Positions 17,157 to 26,741 of a DNA stretch of 55,630 nt are shown here, in pieces. The translations under genes and the position numbers were made by a program. The stretch covers positions 1 through 55,630 of the forward strand of contig CANFLL010000014.1 of the NCBI GenBank assembly GCA_947447825.1, given 5' to 3'. Below the pieces are notes generated by a model. The model was not told the DNA's origin. It ran no database searches and saw only the letters and a program-made list of their open reading frames with translations. Position 1 is the stretch's first letter. Each line of letters starts with the position of its first letter. This DNA comes from Chitinophagaceae bacterium. GTDB lineage: Bacteria > Bacteroidota > Bacteroidia > Chitinophagales > Chitinophagaceae.

Positions 17157-18560
17157 TTAATCTTTTTTAGCAAGTCCATGTTCGGTTTTACTCCAAGCCA
17201 TATTAGGTTTAGTGATTAGCTGATATAAAGCCCGATAACAGGATATAGTGAGTAGAAGGTTTGAAAACAATAGAAAAAAGGGGGAAAGCAACGCATCTTT
17301 ATAACGGCGATACTTGAGGGATGACGCTGCAAAAATGAGCATACTAATGATTGAACCAGAAATCATTAATCCATAAAACCCAATTACAGAAATCCAATAG
17401 GGGAAGAAAGCATTAAAAAGTTTATCTTGAAAAATAATCCAGAGAATGGTAAGCAGAAAAAACATTGGGGAAACAAGGCCAATAACTGAACCTAGCGTCC
17501 AGAAGTTGAACGATAGCCAACGACCAAAACCAATCTGTTTACATGTCTTAACAATGTTCCTGTTCAACACACAAGTAGAAATAATAAACCCTTTTACCCA
17601 GCGTGTTCTTTGGTTTAACAGTTGAGCCAGTTTTACAGGAGCTTCTCCTTTAGTAATGCTTGGCAAATGCCCAATGCGCCCACCGTGACTGTAAACAGAT
17701 GAACTAAAGATGAGATCTTCTGTTGGATTGAACATATCAAAGTACTGAATCTTGTCCATCATTTCCTTCTTTACATAAAAAGAAGTACCCCCCAAAGGAA
17801 GGTATAAGCCCCTATTATTTGCCTTTTTAGTTGTTCTATCAATGCCATTCAAAAGGAATTCAAAAAAGCACCTGAACTCCGAGGAGAAAAAACGAGTTAT
17901 AAAGTTTTGATTAGAGTTGTAAATACCAATGCTACACTGAATAACATCTAAGTCATTGTTTTCAAAGTGATATGCCACTTTTAAAAACTGGTCAACATCT
18001 GGTTCATCTTCACTATCAAAAATTACAGTGATGTCGTTTTCACAGACCTTTAAACCGCAATTTAAAGCCCTCGATTTTGATTGAACTTCACCTTGCCTAA
18101 CAGGATGTATTTTAAGCAATTCCACAAAAGAAGGCATTACTAAGTCCTTAATTTCACTTAAAGTAGTAGTGTCATCCTCCTGAATAATTAAATAGGCTTT
18201 AATTAACTCTTTTGGGTAATTAATCTTATTAATGTTTGCAAGCAAGTCCTTAATTGTCTCCCCTTTTTCTCTGTAATTCGCCAGTAATATATTGAATGAA
18301 GGGTATTTTTTTAGTTCATGATAAGGAACCTCTTTATCCTTTTTGTAGGAGATAAGAAACAAATACCCTTTGTAATAAGTAATTATTAAAAAGAATAATT
18401 GACAAGTTAGGATAAACATCACCAAAACGTATACTGGCTTTGTGAAAACAGCTATTAGCAATGCAATTACAATGTAACCCCAAAAAGCATGACGAAGGTT
18501 ACCGAAGTTCTTCCAAAACTCAAAAGAACCTTTATCTACACTAGAAGACTTTTCTACCAT
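17157..18560 (-). CDS. Membrane-bound family 2 glycosyltransferase
   Basis: The protein has 467 residues. Two membrane segments near 28-70 precede the GT-A domain, and three or four segments lie in the C-terminal ~120 residues. Visible motifs are FNILLANYREKGETIKDLL, the donor/metal region FDSEDEPD, TEDLIFSS (the catalytic ED), and QRTRW, the processive-type Q-x-x-R-W motif. It probably polymerises or transfers sugars on the inner face of the membrane and may export the product. It overlaps the small outer-membrane gene upstream by 7 bp and abuts the epimerase, so UDP-ManNAc is a plausible donor. Substrate specificity is inferred only from the neighbour. Confidence 0.88.
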   Translation of the reverse strand: MVEKSSSVDKGSFEFWKNFGNLRHAFWGYIVIALLIAVFTKPVYVLVMFILTCQLFFLIITYYKGYLFLISYKKDKEVPYHELKKYPSFNILLANYREKGETIKDLLANINKINYPKELIKAYLIIQEDDTTTLSEIKDLVMPSFVELLKIHPVRQGEVQSKSRALNCGLKVCENDITVIFDSEDEPDVDQFLKVAYHFENNDLDVIQCSIGIYNSNQNFITRFFSSEFRCFFEFLLNGIDRTTKKANNRGLYLPLGGTSFYVKKEMMDKIQYFDMFNPTEDLIFSSSVYSHGGRIGHLPSITKGEAPVKLAQLLNQRTRWVKGFIISTCVLNRNIVKTCKQIGFGRWLSFNFWTLGSVIGLVSPMFFLLTILWIIFQDKLFNAFFPYWISVIGFYGLMISGSIISMLIFAASSLKYRRYKDALLSPFFLLFSNLLLTISCYRALYQLITKPNMAWSKTEHGLAKKD

Positions 18561-18985
18561 GCAAAAGTTTTTTCAACTTTTAGTTGTATGTAGTTTTGGG
18601 TTATGTTGCTTTCAATATTATCGTTATGGCGCAATCCTAGCCCCATTACAAACTTTGGTTGCACTTTGAAATTCATAAAAACTTGTGCATTAAAGTAGTT
18701 GTTAATTTGAGAACTAACTATTTTATCATCCTTATAATACTCTGCATAGGTGCTAGCATATAGGCGATCTGTGATGGCAAATTGGTTAAAGTTGTAGAAT
18801 ACAAAGCTTTTATCAGTACTATTAATACTTTTCCCTACTTGCGAACCCAGCGTAATGGCATTATATCTACTATAATCATTTGAGGTATGCAAGAAATAAG
18901 ATTGATATGTTTTATCAATGTTTTGTGCATACAAGGATAGAGCCATGAGGAATGTAGAACATCCCACTAAGAGTGTTTTTTTCAT
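18554..18985 (-). CDS. Small exported, probably outer-membrane protein
   Basis: The protein has 143 residues. A signal peptide ends near LSLYAQ, and short alternating beta-type stretches follow up to a terminal aromatic (KVEKTFAW), the usual end of an outer-membrane barrel. The length allows only a small barrel, or it is the remnant of a longer one. I do not recognise a family with confidence; the C-terminal part recalls YaiO-like barrels. It overlaps the glycosyltransferase gene by 7 bp and is the first gene of the unit, so it could help a glycan pass the outer membrane. Confidence 0.65.
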   Translation of the reverse strand: MKKTLLVGCSTFLMALSLYAQNIDKTYQSYFLHTSNDYSRYNAITLGSQVGKSINSTDKSFVFYNFNQFAITDRLYASTYAEYYKDDKIVSSQINNYFNAQVFMNFKVQPKFVMGLGLRHNDNIESNITQNYIQLKVEKTFAW

Positions 18986-19447
18986 GTTAAATTCAAGGTT
19001 TAATTTAAAGTTAGGTTGGTAAACTTTGGCAACAAATAAGCAATAATATTTTAATGTTTATGAGTGTAAATAGCTTTATAAGTGTTGTGTGTTAGTCATA
19101 CATTTATAAATTTTTTGCAATAATAATAGAAAATACAATCCAATGATTATTTATTAAAAAACAAATTAAAGTGTTTACAAAAAAAATACTAAACAATCTA
19201 AGTACTTAAACACAATCAGTAAATAAATGAAATCAAACACAATGGACTTTAGCGTATACAATAGACATGATACGGCTAAAACAAAACTCACATGGCAATC
19301 TTGAAACTTAATACTATTAAAAAACGCTATGAAGCTCTATCTAGAAGCTGCTGCTAGTGTAAATACTATTCAAAATATTTCCTCCCTATTAACCTTAAAT
19401 GATTAGAAACAAACGTTTACTTTCATATAACTATAAATAAATAGCAT
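18986..19447. other. Intergenic region without recognisable gene
   Basis: This is AT-rich DNA upstream of the reverse-strand glycan unit and downstream of the reverse-strand permease. Apart from poly-A/T runs I see no repeat array, RNA motif or convincing ORF. The promoter of the glycan unit should be near its right edge of the gene (about 19000-19100), but no clear element is visible. Confidence 0.5.
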
Positions 19448-19480
19448 AAAAAAAGCTACCCATTTCTGAGTAGCTTTTTT
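19448..19480 (-). terminator. Terminator of the amino acid permease gene
   Basis: The stem GCTAC/GTAGC extended by A/T pairs (AAAAAAGCTAC with GTAGCTTTTTT) encloses a loop of about 10 nt. On the reverse strand it ends in a T-run, 36 bp after the permease stop. Confidence 0.85.
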
Positions 19481-19515
19481 AATAATTAATATAAAAATGA
19501 AATAGTATTTAACTA

Positions 19516-20988
19516 TTATGGATTATTCAATTTACTATGCTTTTTGCTATATCCAAAATAAACAATAAAACCTATCAATAACCAAACTATTAGACGTAAC
19601 CAATTTGTCCAACCTAAACCAAAAATCATGGCACCACAAACTAATACGCCCATAATTGGCACAAATGGAACCCATGGAGTACGAAATTCACGCTTCATAT
19701 CTGGATCAGTTTTTCTTAAAACTATCACTGCAATACACACAAGCATAAAGGCAAATAAAGTCCCGATGCTTGTCATATCGCCTACAATATCACCAGGAAT
19801 AAATGCAGCAAATAATCCAACTAGAATCAAGGTATATAAGCTTGCTTTGTAAGGTGTTTTATATTTGTCATGTACTTTACTAAACACAGCTGGCAATAAC
19901 CCATCTTTACTCATGGAATAAAACACACGAGATTGCCCTAGTAACATCACCAATATTACCGAAGAAAAACCGCCAAGAATTGCTACAGTAACTAATTTGG
20001 CTAACCAGCCAAACCCAATCATATATTTATTGATGGCAAAGGCAACTGATGCTTCTTTACCAGTAGTCCGAAAATCCTCCAGACTAGCAATCCCGGTAAG
20101 TACGTGAGCAAAAAGGATATACAAAACAGTGCATACAGCCAATGAACCTAGTATACCAATTGGCATGTCCTTTTTAGGATTCTTTGCCTCTTGTGCAGCC
20201 GTGCTTACAGCATCGAAACCAATGAAAGCAAAAAATACCACACCAGCAGCCCCAAGTATTCCCATTACACCACCAAAATTGTGAGGTAATCCTTGGTGAT
20301 CAACATAAGTTCCTGCTGGAGGAATGTAAACTGCATGATTTACAGGATTAATAAAACTCCAACCAAAAACAATTATCATAATTACAATTGAAACTTTGGC
20401 AATAACAATTATGCTGTTTACAACCGCCGACTCTTGTGTGCCCCTGATGAGCAATAAAGTCAGTGCACAAACAATGAATAATGCAGGTAAATTGATAATG
20501 CCATGCAAACTTCCATCAAGTGAATGTTCGAAAGGTGAATGGCATAACTCGAATGGAATGGGTTTGCAGCCAATTACGTTTGTTAACAGGTTATTTAAAT
20601 ATTCGCTCCAAGCAATACCAACAGTTGCAGCACCAACCGCATATTCTAATATTAAATCCCAACCAATTATCCAAGCTATAAATTCTCCCATTGTTGCATA
20701 ACTATACGTGTATGCACTACCTGCTATAGGTATTGATGACGACAATTCAGCATAGCACAAACCAGCCAAAGCACAACCAATTGCTGCCACAATGAACCCA
20801 ATAGTTACTGATGGACCTGCATTTTGTGCAGCCGCCGATGCTGTTCTCACAAATAATCCAGCTCCTATGATAGCACCAATTCCCAAGGAAATTAATGACG
20901 TGGCACTTAGTGTTCGTTTTAATCCCTTTTCAGAGTCGGAAGACTCTTTCATTAATAAATCGATTGACTTTTTTGCAAATAATCCCAT
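19516..20988 (-). CDS. APC superfamily amino acid permease
   Basis: This 490-residue integral membrane protein has about 12 hydrophobic segments. LISLGIGAIIGAGLFVRT near residue 30 is the helix-1 substrate motif of the APC family, and FFAFIGFDAVSTAAQEAKNP near 250 is the conserved helix-6 motif. The pattern is closest to the cationic or broad amino acid transporter branch. It likely imports amino acids with protons; substrate is not determinable. It is divergent from the symporter gene, with a shared 146-bp promoter region. Confidence 0.93.
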   Translation of the reverse strand: MGLFAKKSIDLLMKESSDSEKGLKRTLSATSLISLGIGAIIGAGLFVRTASAAAQNAGPSVTIGFIVAAIGCALAGLCYAELSSSIPIAGSAYTYSYATMGEFIAWIIGWDLILEYAVGAATVGIAWSEYLNNLLTNVIGCKPIPFELCHSPFEHSLDGSLHGIINLPALFIVCALTLLLIRGTQESAVVNSIIVIAKVSIVIMIIVFGWSFINPVNHAVYIPPAGTYVDHQGLPHNFGGVMGILGAAGVVFFAFIGFDAVSTAAQEAKNPKKDMPIGILGSLAVCTVLYILFAHVLTGIASLEDFRTTGKEASVAFAINKYMIGFGWLAKLVTVAILGGFSSVILVMLLGQSRVFYSMSKDGLLPAVFSKVHDKYKTPYKASLYTLILVGLFAAFIPGDIVGDMTSIGTLFAFMLVCIAVIVLRKTDPDMKREFRTPWVPFVPIMGVLVCGAMIFGLGWTNWLRLIVWLLIGFIVYFGYSKKHSKLNNP

Positions 20989-21134
20989 AATTTCCTAGTT
21001 AAACTCCTTTAATAATAATATATTAGGGTAGCAAAATAAACATTTATTGGTGTACTATTACATTTGATTTAAAATTAGCATTATAATAAGTATATATTTA
21101 TTATTCTAAACTGTAAATAATTTAATTTTTAATT
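20989..21134. promoter_or_regulatory. Divergent promoter region, permease and symporter
   Basis: 146 bp of very AT-rich DNA separate the two divergent transporter genes, so both promoters should lie here. I cannot single out a -7/-33 pair or an operator with confidence. Confidence 0.4.
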
Positions 21135-22370
21135 ATGAAATCTAACAAACTTACTCGTAACATTCTTATAGCAATGGTGCTAGGAATTAGTGTTGGTTAT
21201 GGAGTACACGAACTAGTACCAAAAGCATCAATCTCTAATTTTTCGAGTAATGTGAAACTTTTAGGAACCATCTTTATCCGATTAGTTAAAACAATCATAG
21301 CTCCTTTAGTATTTACAACATTAGTGGTGGGGATAGCAAAACTTGGCAATTTAAAAACAGTGGGGCGTGTGGGCGGAAAAGCAATGCTTTGGTTTTTTAC
21401 TGCTTCATTAACCAGCCTTTTAATAGGAATGTTATTGGTTAATTTGCTGCATCCAGGATCTTACATTGACCTTTCTCAAGCAGATAATTCTGGATTGAAA
21501 GATTTGATGGGTAAGACATCCTCATTTTCCTTATCAAATTTTATTGAGCATGTAATTCCTTCAAGTGCGATGGGTGCAATGGCTGAAAATGAAATTTTAC
21601 AGATAGTAGTATTCTCTATCTTTTTCGGAATAGCCGCGGCTTCCATGGGCGATTACGCAAAACCAGTTATCAAAACACTAGATGTGTTTTCGCACATTAT
21701 TTTAAAAATCGTAAACTATATCATGAATTTTGCCCCCTATGGTGTTTTCGGAACATTGGCAGCAGTTGTGGCAGATAAAGGCATAGGCATCTTTAAATTC
21801 TATTTCATCTACTTTTCCTATTTTGTTTGTGGAATTGTTTGTTTATGGATGGTACTTTTATTAGTTGGTTATATTATTCTGGGAAAACGACTCATTTCCT
21901 TATTAAAACATATTAACAACCCACTGTTAATTGCTTTCAGTACAACCAGTAGTGAGGCTGTTTTTCCAAAACTTACAGAAGAGCTTGAACGATTTGGTTG
22001 TAAGAATGATATTGTTGCATTTATTCTTCCATTAGGCTATTCTTTTAATTTAGATGGCAGCATGATGTACATGACTTTTGCCAGCCTCGCCATTGCACAA
22101 GCTTATGGCATTCATTTAGATATTGGCACACAACTAACGATGCTATTGGTTTTGATGCTTACCAGTAAAGGTGTTGCGGGTGTGCCTAGAGCATCTTTAA
22201 TTATCGTTTTAGCCACCTGTGCCATGTTTAAGATTCCTCCAGAAGGTGTTGCATTAATATTACCTATTGACCATTTTTGCGACATGATGCGCACAGCAAC
22301 CAACGTTTTAGGTAATGCTTTGGCAACAAGTGTTGTGAGCAAATGGGAAGGAGCGTTGGAAAATGAATAG
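21135..22370 (+). CDS. Dicarboxylate/amino acid:cation symporter (DAACS family)
   Basis: This 411-residue membrane protein of the GltP/GltT/DctA type has FIRLVKTIIAPLVFTTLVVGIA, the hairpin-1 serine-rich loop (AFSTTSSEAVFPKL), the helix-7 region LPLGYSFNLDGSMMYM, and hairpin 2 GVAGVPRASLIIV. It couples uptake of C4-dicarboxylates, glutamate/aspartate or neutral amino acids to Na+ or H+. The substrate is not assigned. Array C begins only 24 bp after its stop codon. Confidence 0.94.
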   Translation: MKSNKLTRNILIAMVLGISVGYGVHELVPKASISNFSSNVKLLGTIFIRLVKTIIAPLVFTTLVVGIAKLGNLKTVGRVGGKAMLWFFTASLTSLLIGMLLVNLLHPGSYIDLSQADNSGLKDLMGKTSSFSLSNFIEHVIPSSAMGAMAENEILQIVVFSIFFGIAAASMGDYAKPVIKTLDVFSHIILKIVNYIMNFAPYGVFGTLAAVVADKGIGIFKFYFIYFSYFVCGIVCLWMVLLLVGYIILGKRLISLLKHINNPLLIAFSTTSSEAVFPKLTEELERFGCKNDIVAFILPLGYSFNLDGSMMYMTFASLAIAQAYGIHLDIGTQLTMLLVLMLTSKGVAGVPRASLIIVLATCAMFKIPPEGVALILPIDHFCDMMRTATNVLGNALATSVVSKWEGALENE

Positions 22371-22393
22371 TTATTAATTGATAATTATCCAGT

Positions 22394-22582
22394 TCGTTCA
22401 GCTATACGAACATGCCGTAAGGGCTTACCAGACTTCCGTAAAGCTGAACGAACTTTGCGTAAAGGTTAACGGAACTTCCGCTCAACTGAACATTTCTTCC
22501 GGAAGGGCTTACGGAACTTCCGTCCAACTGAACTTTTCTTCCGTAAGGGCTTACGGAGCTTCCGTTAAACTGAACAATTGAC
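22394..22582. repeat. Array C: nine 21-bp units of two alternating types
   Basis: Units start at 22394 and then every 21 bp to 22562. Types alternate strictly, B A B A B A B A B. Type A is CCGTAAGGGCTTACGG plus AACTT, with a 16-bp dyad (arms CCGTAAG / CTTACGG). Type B resembles CCGTCCAACTGAAC plus a T-rich tail and contains a GTTCA-nn-TGAAC-like dyad. The frame happens to stay open through the array, but it has no initiation signal and lacks the look of a protein gene. The rest of the gap to 22711 is AT-rich and featureless. Confidence 0.93.
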
Positions 22583-22711
22583 TAATAAATACCACTTCTA
22601 ATTTTGATTGGCTACTGAATTAATGAAACCTTCATCTTCATTACTTATGATTATATTAAAATTTAATGTTTCTTTACAGCCGAAGTAATTAACCACCTTC
22701 ACATTAAGTTT

Positions 22712-23395
22712 ATGACTGAATTTATTCTTGCATTTCAACTACACGAACTACTTCAACCACAATTCTACATTGATAATGGCGGGCTTTGGCTAATGCTTTT
22801 AATCATATTTGCAGAGACCGGCTTATTTATAGGCTTCTTTTTTCCAGGCGATTCCTTACTATTCGTTGCAGGTATTTTCAGCGATAAATTAGCCATCTCA
22901 TTTTTTGACACAGGGAATTCATTTTTAAATTTATTGATGGTTATTGCTTTAACAGCCTTTGCTGGAATTATTGGAAATACTACTGGCTATATGTTTGGTA
23001 AACGCATTGGGCCTGCCATGTTTAATTGGAATGATAATTTTATATATAAAAAGAAATACCTACACCAAGCCCACGACTTTTATGATAAACATGGTGGAGG
23101 TGCAGTTGTTTTTGCAAGGTTTGTACCGATAGTTCGCACATTTGCCCCCATCGTAGCTGGGATTGTGGAAATGGATAATAAGAAGTTTGCATTCTTTAAC
23201 ATACTTGGCTGCGTTGCTTGGGTGGGAAGTATGCTTGCAGGTGGTCACTACTTAGATAAATTCTTTTTAGAACATTACAATTTCGACATTAAAAAGCATT
23301 TAGAAATAATAGTTTTAGGCATTGTTTTCATTACCACTGCACCTGTACTCGTTAAACTAATTTTTGGCAAAGCCAAATCATCCACTTTAAAATAG
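22712..23395 (+). CDS. DedA family (SNARE-associated/VTT domain) membrane protein
   Basis: The protein has 227 residues and four to five membrane segments. It has the DedA signatures FAETGLFIGFFFPGDSLLF, GNTTGYMFGKRIG, YDKHGGGAVVFARFVPIVRTFAPIVAG and the C-terminal glycine-rich helix. DedA proteins are inner-membrane proteins, and members are implicated in undecaprenyl-phosphate or phospholipid translocation; the exact substrate of this one is unknown. The MFS gene starts 3 bp after its stop, so the two are probably co-transcribed. Confidence 0.93.
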   Translation: MTEFILAFQLHELLQPQFYIDNGGLWLMLLIIFAETGLFIGFFFPGDSLLFVAGIFSDKLAISFFDTGNSFLNLLMVIALTAFAGIIGNTTGYMFGKRIGPAMFNWNDNFIYKKKYLHQAHDFYDKHGGGAVVFARFVPIVRTFAPIVAGIVEMDNKKFAFFNILGCVAWVGSMLAGGHYLDKFFLEHYNFDIKKHLEIIVLGIVFITTAPVLVKLIFGKAKSSTLK

Positions 23396-23398
23396 TTT

Positions 23399-24625
23399 AT
23401 GGACAAAAAGCAGCCAGGGGTTTTCTCCCTGACAGTTATTGTTGGTGCACTAGGTTTTTTTGTAGATGTTTACGACTTATTACTTTTTAGTATTGTACGT
23501 AAACCTAGCCTTAAATCTCTCGGTTTATCTCCCAAAGAAATACTCGATCAAGGTGAATTAATAATTAGCATTCAGATGATTGGTCTGGTTGTGGGTGGCA
23601 TCATTTGGGGTGTTATTGGAGATAAAAAAGGAAGATTGAGTGTGTTATTTGGTTCTATACTGATTTATTCTGTTGCCAATATTGCCAATGGTATGGTTTC
23701 CACGGTTTCACAATATACAATCATGCGTTTTATTGCAGGTATTGGCTTGGCGGGCGAACTAGGGGCAAGCATAACCTTAGTAAGTGAAATGTTACCAAAA
23801 GAAAAGCGTGGCATTGCAGCTTCTATCATTGCAACGGTGGGCGTTTTTGGTGCAGTAGCAGCCTTCTTTATCTATAAATTCTTTGGCAATTGGCGCACTT
23901 GTTTTTATATTGGTGGAGGAATGGGACTGTTGTTATTACTACTTCGTGTAAGCATATTTGAAAGTGGGTTATATGACGAAGTTAAAAAACAGAATGTTGA
24001 AAGAGGTAATCTCTTAATGATAATAAACAACAAAAGCCGCTTCTTTCGCTACATGAAAGGTGTTTTTATTGGACTACCGGTTTGGTATGTAATAGGAATT
24101 TTAATAACCTTTTCGGATGAATTTGGTAAACGTTTTGGCATAAGTAACATCGATCCAGGTCAGGCGATTATGTACCAATATATTGCCATTGGTGTAGGAG
24201 ATATGACTGCCGGAATGCTAAGTAATTATCTTAAAAGCCGCAAAAAAGCCCTCTTTACTTTCTATGGAATATGCAGTTTCTTCATTATTCTATTCTTTAT
24301 GCAGAATGGAGGAAGTGCCACTACAATGTATGTTTTAATAGCGTGCCTTGGTTTTGGATCGGGTATTTCTGTATTATATATCACGATGAGCGCAGAACAA
24401 TTTGGTACAAATTTACGAGCCACTACAGCCATTTCAATTCCTAATGTAGTTAGGGGCTTTCTTCCATTAATGCTATTATTATTTAAAGCCATCAGAAACT
24501 TCACAAATGACAATTACCTTCTTAGTGCCGAGATAGTAGGTGGCATCGTAATGTTAGTAGCCGTTATTTCGGCCTACTACACCAAGGAAAGCTTTGGAAA
24601 TGACATGAATTTCATTGAAGAATAA
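23399..24625 (+). CDS. Major facilitator superfamily transporter
   Basis: This 408-residue protein has 12 predicted segments. The MFS loop motif appears as GVIGDKKGRLSVLFGS after helix 2, and the substrate-family-like helix-4 pattern as MRFIAGIGLAGELGASITLVSEMLPKEKRG, which recalls the sugar/metabolite:H+ symporter branch. A second, degenerate motif (YLKSRKKALFTFYG) follows the central loop. The substrate is unknown. It is probably expressed with the DedA gene. Confidence 0.9.
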   Translation: MDKKQPGVFSLTVIVGALGFFVDVYDLLLFSIVRKPSLKSLGLSPKEILDQGELIISIQMIGLVVGGIIWGVIGDKKGRLSVLFGSILIYSVANIANGMVSTVSQYTIMRFIAGIGLAGELGASITLVSEMLPKEKRGIAASIIATVGVFGAVAAFFIYKFFGNWRTCFYIGGGMGLLLLLLRVSIFESGLYDEVKKQNVERGNLLMIINNKSRFFRYMKGVFIGLPVWYVIGILITFSDEFGKRFGISNIDPGQAIMYQYIAIGVGDMTAGMLSNYLKSRKKALFTFYGICSFFIILFFMQNGGSATTMYVLIACLGFGSGISVLYITMSAEQFGTNLRATTAISIPNVVRGFLPLMLLLFKAIRNFTNDNYLLSAEIVGGIVMLVAVISAYYTKESFGNDMNFIEE

Positions 24626-24906
24626 ACCAAACCAAACTCCTTTGTTGTGTTTTTATGTAGTAGTAGTACGAAAAATGGAGTATACAGGGATTTTAAAGGC
24701 ATTATAACCGAATTACTATTCAATTTATTTCTATTTTAAAAACCAGAGTATATATTTGTTTCAAATTCATTACTACAATAACAGTATTAAAATTGTGCAT
24801 TAGATTAATAAACAAAAATTGCACTTGCACCCCACATCGCAAATACATGTTAAGTTGTAGTTAATTTAACATCAAACAATCATTACTTCACTTATAGTAT
24901 AAACGT

Positions 24907-25662
24907 ATGACAGAGTACATTGGAGAACAATGGAAAACCATTGAATTTAATTTTGAGTACACAAACGAGGCTCGTTTTGAAATATCAAATTATGGCAGGA
25001 TTCGCTCTTTCCATAAAACCTCAAACGGTAACGTATTAAAAGGGTCTACAATTAATGGCTACAAAATAATAAGACTAAAATTTTTTACTCCAAGAGAAAA
25101 AGAAGTTCAAGCACAACTTACCTACTTACAGGAACAAGTACAGAAGCTATCAAAACACTTGACTCAGATGAAAAAGAATGGGGTTAGTAAGGAATCAATT
25201 ACTGAAACTCAGGCAGTATTGGAAACAGTGAAAGAAAGTTTGAAGAAAAAATTTGCTGCCGATACAAAATCGAGAACTATTAATTGGCATTCATTAATTC
25301 ACAGACTAGTTGCAGAGCATTTTTTAGTAAAGCCTACTGAGGCACATACAATCGTTGCTCATTTAGACCATGAGAAAAACAATAATAAAGAGTCAAACCT
25401 AAAATGGATGACTCCCGAAGAAAACTATCAACACCAACAAACTAGCCCTTACGTAATTAAAGAAAAACAAGAAAAGAGAACTGGTAATAAATCAAAATCT
25501 AAAGCAACAAAGCTGACGGTAACAAAAGTTATGTTACTAAAAAAGATGCTCAATCAAGGTAAACCAATGAAAGAGTTAGTGCGCTTTTTTAAAGTAACCG
25601 AAACTCAAATCATCAGGATTAAGCGTGGGGAGAATTGGAAAGAAGTTGAACCCGCTCCCTAA
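24907..25662 (+). CDS. NUMOD4/HNH-like protein with C-terminal helix-turn-helix
   Basis: The protein has 251 residues. The N-terminal NUMOD4-like segment (EQWKTIEF, FEISNYGRIRSF) precedes a charged coiled coil at about 62-115. An HNH_3-like region follows (LIHRLVAEHFLV, VAHLDHEKNNNKESNLKW, EENYQH) and then a lysine-rich C-terminal helix-turn-helix (MKELVRFFKVTETQIIRIKRG). Such parts occur in homing endonucleases, but no intron or intein is near and the gene stands alone. The first HNH His is kept in AHLDH. It may be a free-standing nuclease or a domesticated DNA-binding regulator; I cannot decide. Confidence 0.7.
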   Translation: MTEYIGEQWKTIEFNFEYTNEARFEISNYGRIRSFHKTSNGNVLKGSTINGYKIIRLKFFTPREKEVQAQLTYLQEQVQKLSKHLTQMKKNGVSKESITETQAVLETVKESLKKKFAADTKSRTINWHSLIHRLVAEHFLVKPTEAHTIVAHLDHEKNNNKESNLKWMTPEENYQHQQTSPYVIKEKQEKRTGNKSKSKATKLTVTKVMLLKKMLNQGKPMKELVRFFKVTETQIIRIKRGENWKEVEPAP

Positions 25663-25865
25663 GAAAATTCCGTTTGGCTGTTCTTAGCTTTTCAAAAAAT
25701 GTCCTTGGCGTTGATATGTCTGTTAATTGGGTAGCATGAAATAAACATACCCTTTATGCTCCCTCCTTTTCATAACTTATGGTTAGCTCTTCGTCTTTAA
25801 CCAATAAAACAGAGTGTATTTACTTCAACTCGCCTACTTAATAAATACTGTCGGATTTGATATGG

Positions 25866-26504
25866 TTATTTATTAACTTCTTTTCCATTAATCATTCGGG
25901 AAACAATACCCCCATAATCACCGCAATCGGCAATGATAACTCCAGTAATATGAAATAACATAAAGCCATACATGCCCCACTGAACCAAGCTATGGACATT
26001 TTTAACTAGCTTATGAACAGACTTAAAGATTTCCACATCTTCGAATGCTAATATCAAACCTGTGGTGGCCATTATTAGAAAAAGAAAATAGAAGATGAGA
26101 TAGGAATATTGAACCATTAAATAATGATTTTTATCTTTAGTTGTTTCTGAATAATCAAGTGCAATTTTAACTCTATGCTTTACTTTTTTATCCTTTGCAA
26201 TAACAAACTCTGCCACCAAGCGCCACAAGAAAAGAAATGACAAAGCAAAACCAACATATTTGTGCAACATCCACAATTTATCACTGAACTCATGCGCCAC
26301 ATTTTTAGCTTGCTCCGAAGTTATTACACCACCTTTTTCTTTAACTTTTGCTTGCACCATTTCAACATTATCCTTTGTTTTAAAAAATAAAGAGTGAAGA
26401 ACAACAGTTGCAATAGACACTGCAAAAAAAAGAAAGGCAAGCCAATGCCAAATGCGAATGATGGCTGGCTTAGTTTGTTCAAATAAAACAGATGTAGTGT
26501 CCAT
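25866..26504 (-). CDS. Cytochrome b/b6-domain membrane protein (b561-like)
   Basis: The protein has 212 residues and four membrane segments. Haem-ligand histidines are placed as in di-haem b-type cytochromes: IIRIWHWLAF in helix 1, LHKYVGFALSF in helix 2, and VHSLVQWGMYGFMLFHITG in the last helices. A ~70-residue loop lies between helices 1 and 2. It probably passes electrons between the quinone pool and a periplasmic or membrane partner; no partner oxidoreductase gene is adjacent. It is a single gene on the reverse strand. Confidence 0.82.
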   Translation of the reverse strand: MDTTSVLFEQTKPAIIRIWHWLAFLFFAVSIATVVLHSLFFKTKDNVEMVQAKVKEKGGVITSEQAKNVAHEFSDKLWMLHKYVGFALSFLFLWRLVAEFVIAKDKKVKHRVKIALDYSETTKDKNHYLMVQYSYLIFYFLFLIMATTGLILAFEDVEIFKSVHKLVKNVHSLVQWGMYGFMLFHITGVIIADCGDYGGIVSRMINGKEVNK

Positions 26505-26682
26505 ATAAAAAATAAAATGATAATCTATTAAAATTTATTAGTTCCAAAGCAATATAAAGTGATATACAACCTAAGACATCTAAAACTTTTTCCTACTAAT
26601 ATCAACCAAATTATGATGATTAATTTAATGATATTTTGACCAAACGAATATGATAATTATAGTGCAAAGTCTATTTAAACAA

Positions 26683-26716
26683 AAGTGCGTCAACTTTTAA
26701 AAAAGTTGACGCACTT
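26683..26716 (-). terminator. Terminator of the Cys/Lys-rich peptide gene
   Basis: A perfect 16-bp inverted repeat (arms 26683-26698 and 26701-26716, core GTGCGTCAAC) lies 26 bp after the reverse-strand gene, with a T-run on that strand. Confidence 0.85.
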
Positions 26717-26741
26717 GATAAATACTTTTTCCAATGATGTC

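Noticed and set aside
18986-19447. Possible small RNA or peptide in the gap
   Set aside because: Only AT-rich sequence and a 25-codon frame without support.
22378-22581. 67-codon frame across array C
   Set aside because: No start signal; the sequence is fully explained by the 21-bp repeat units, so it is kept only as an alternative hypothesis.
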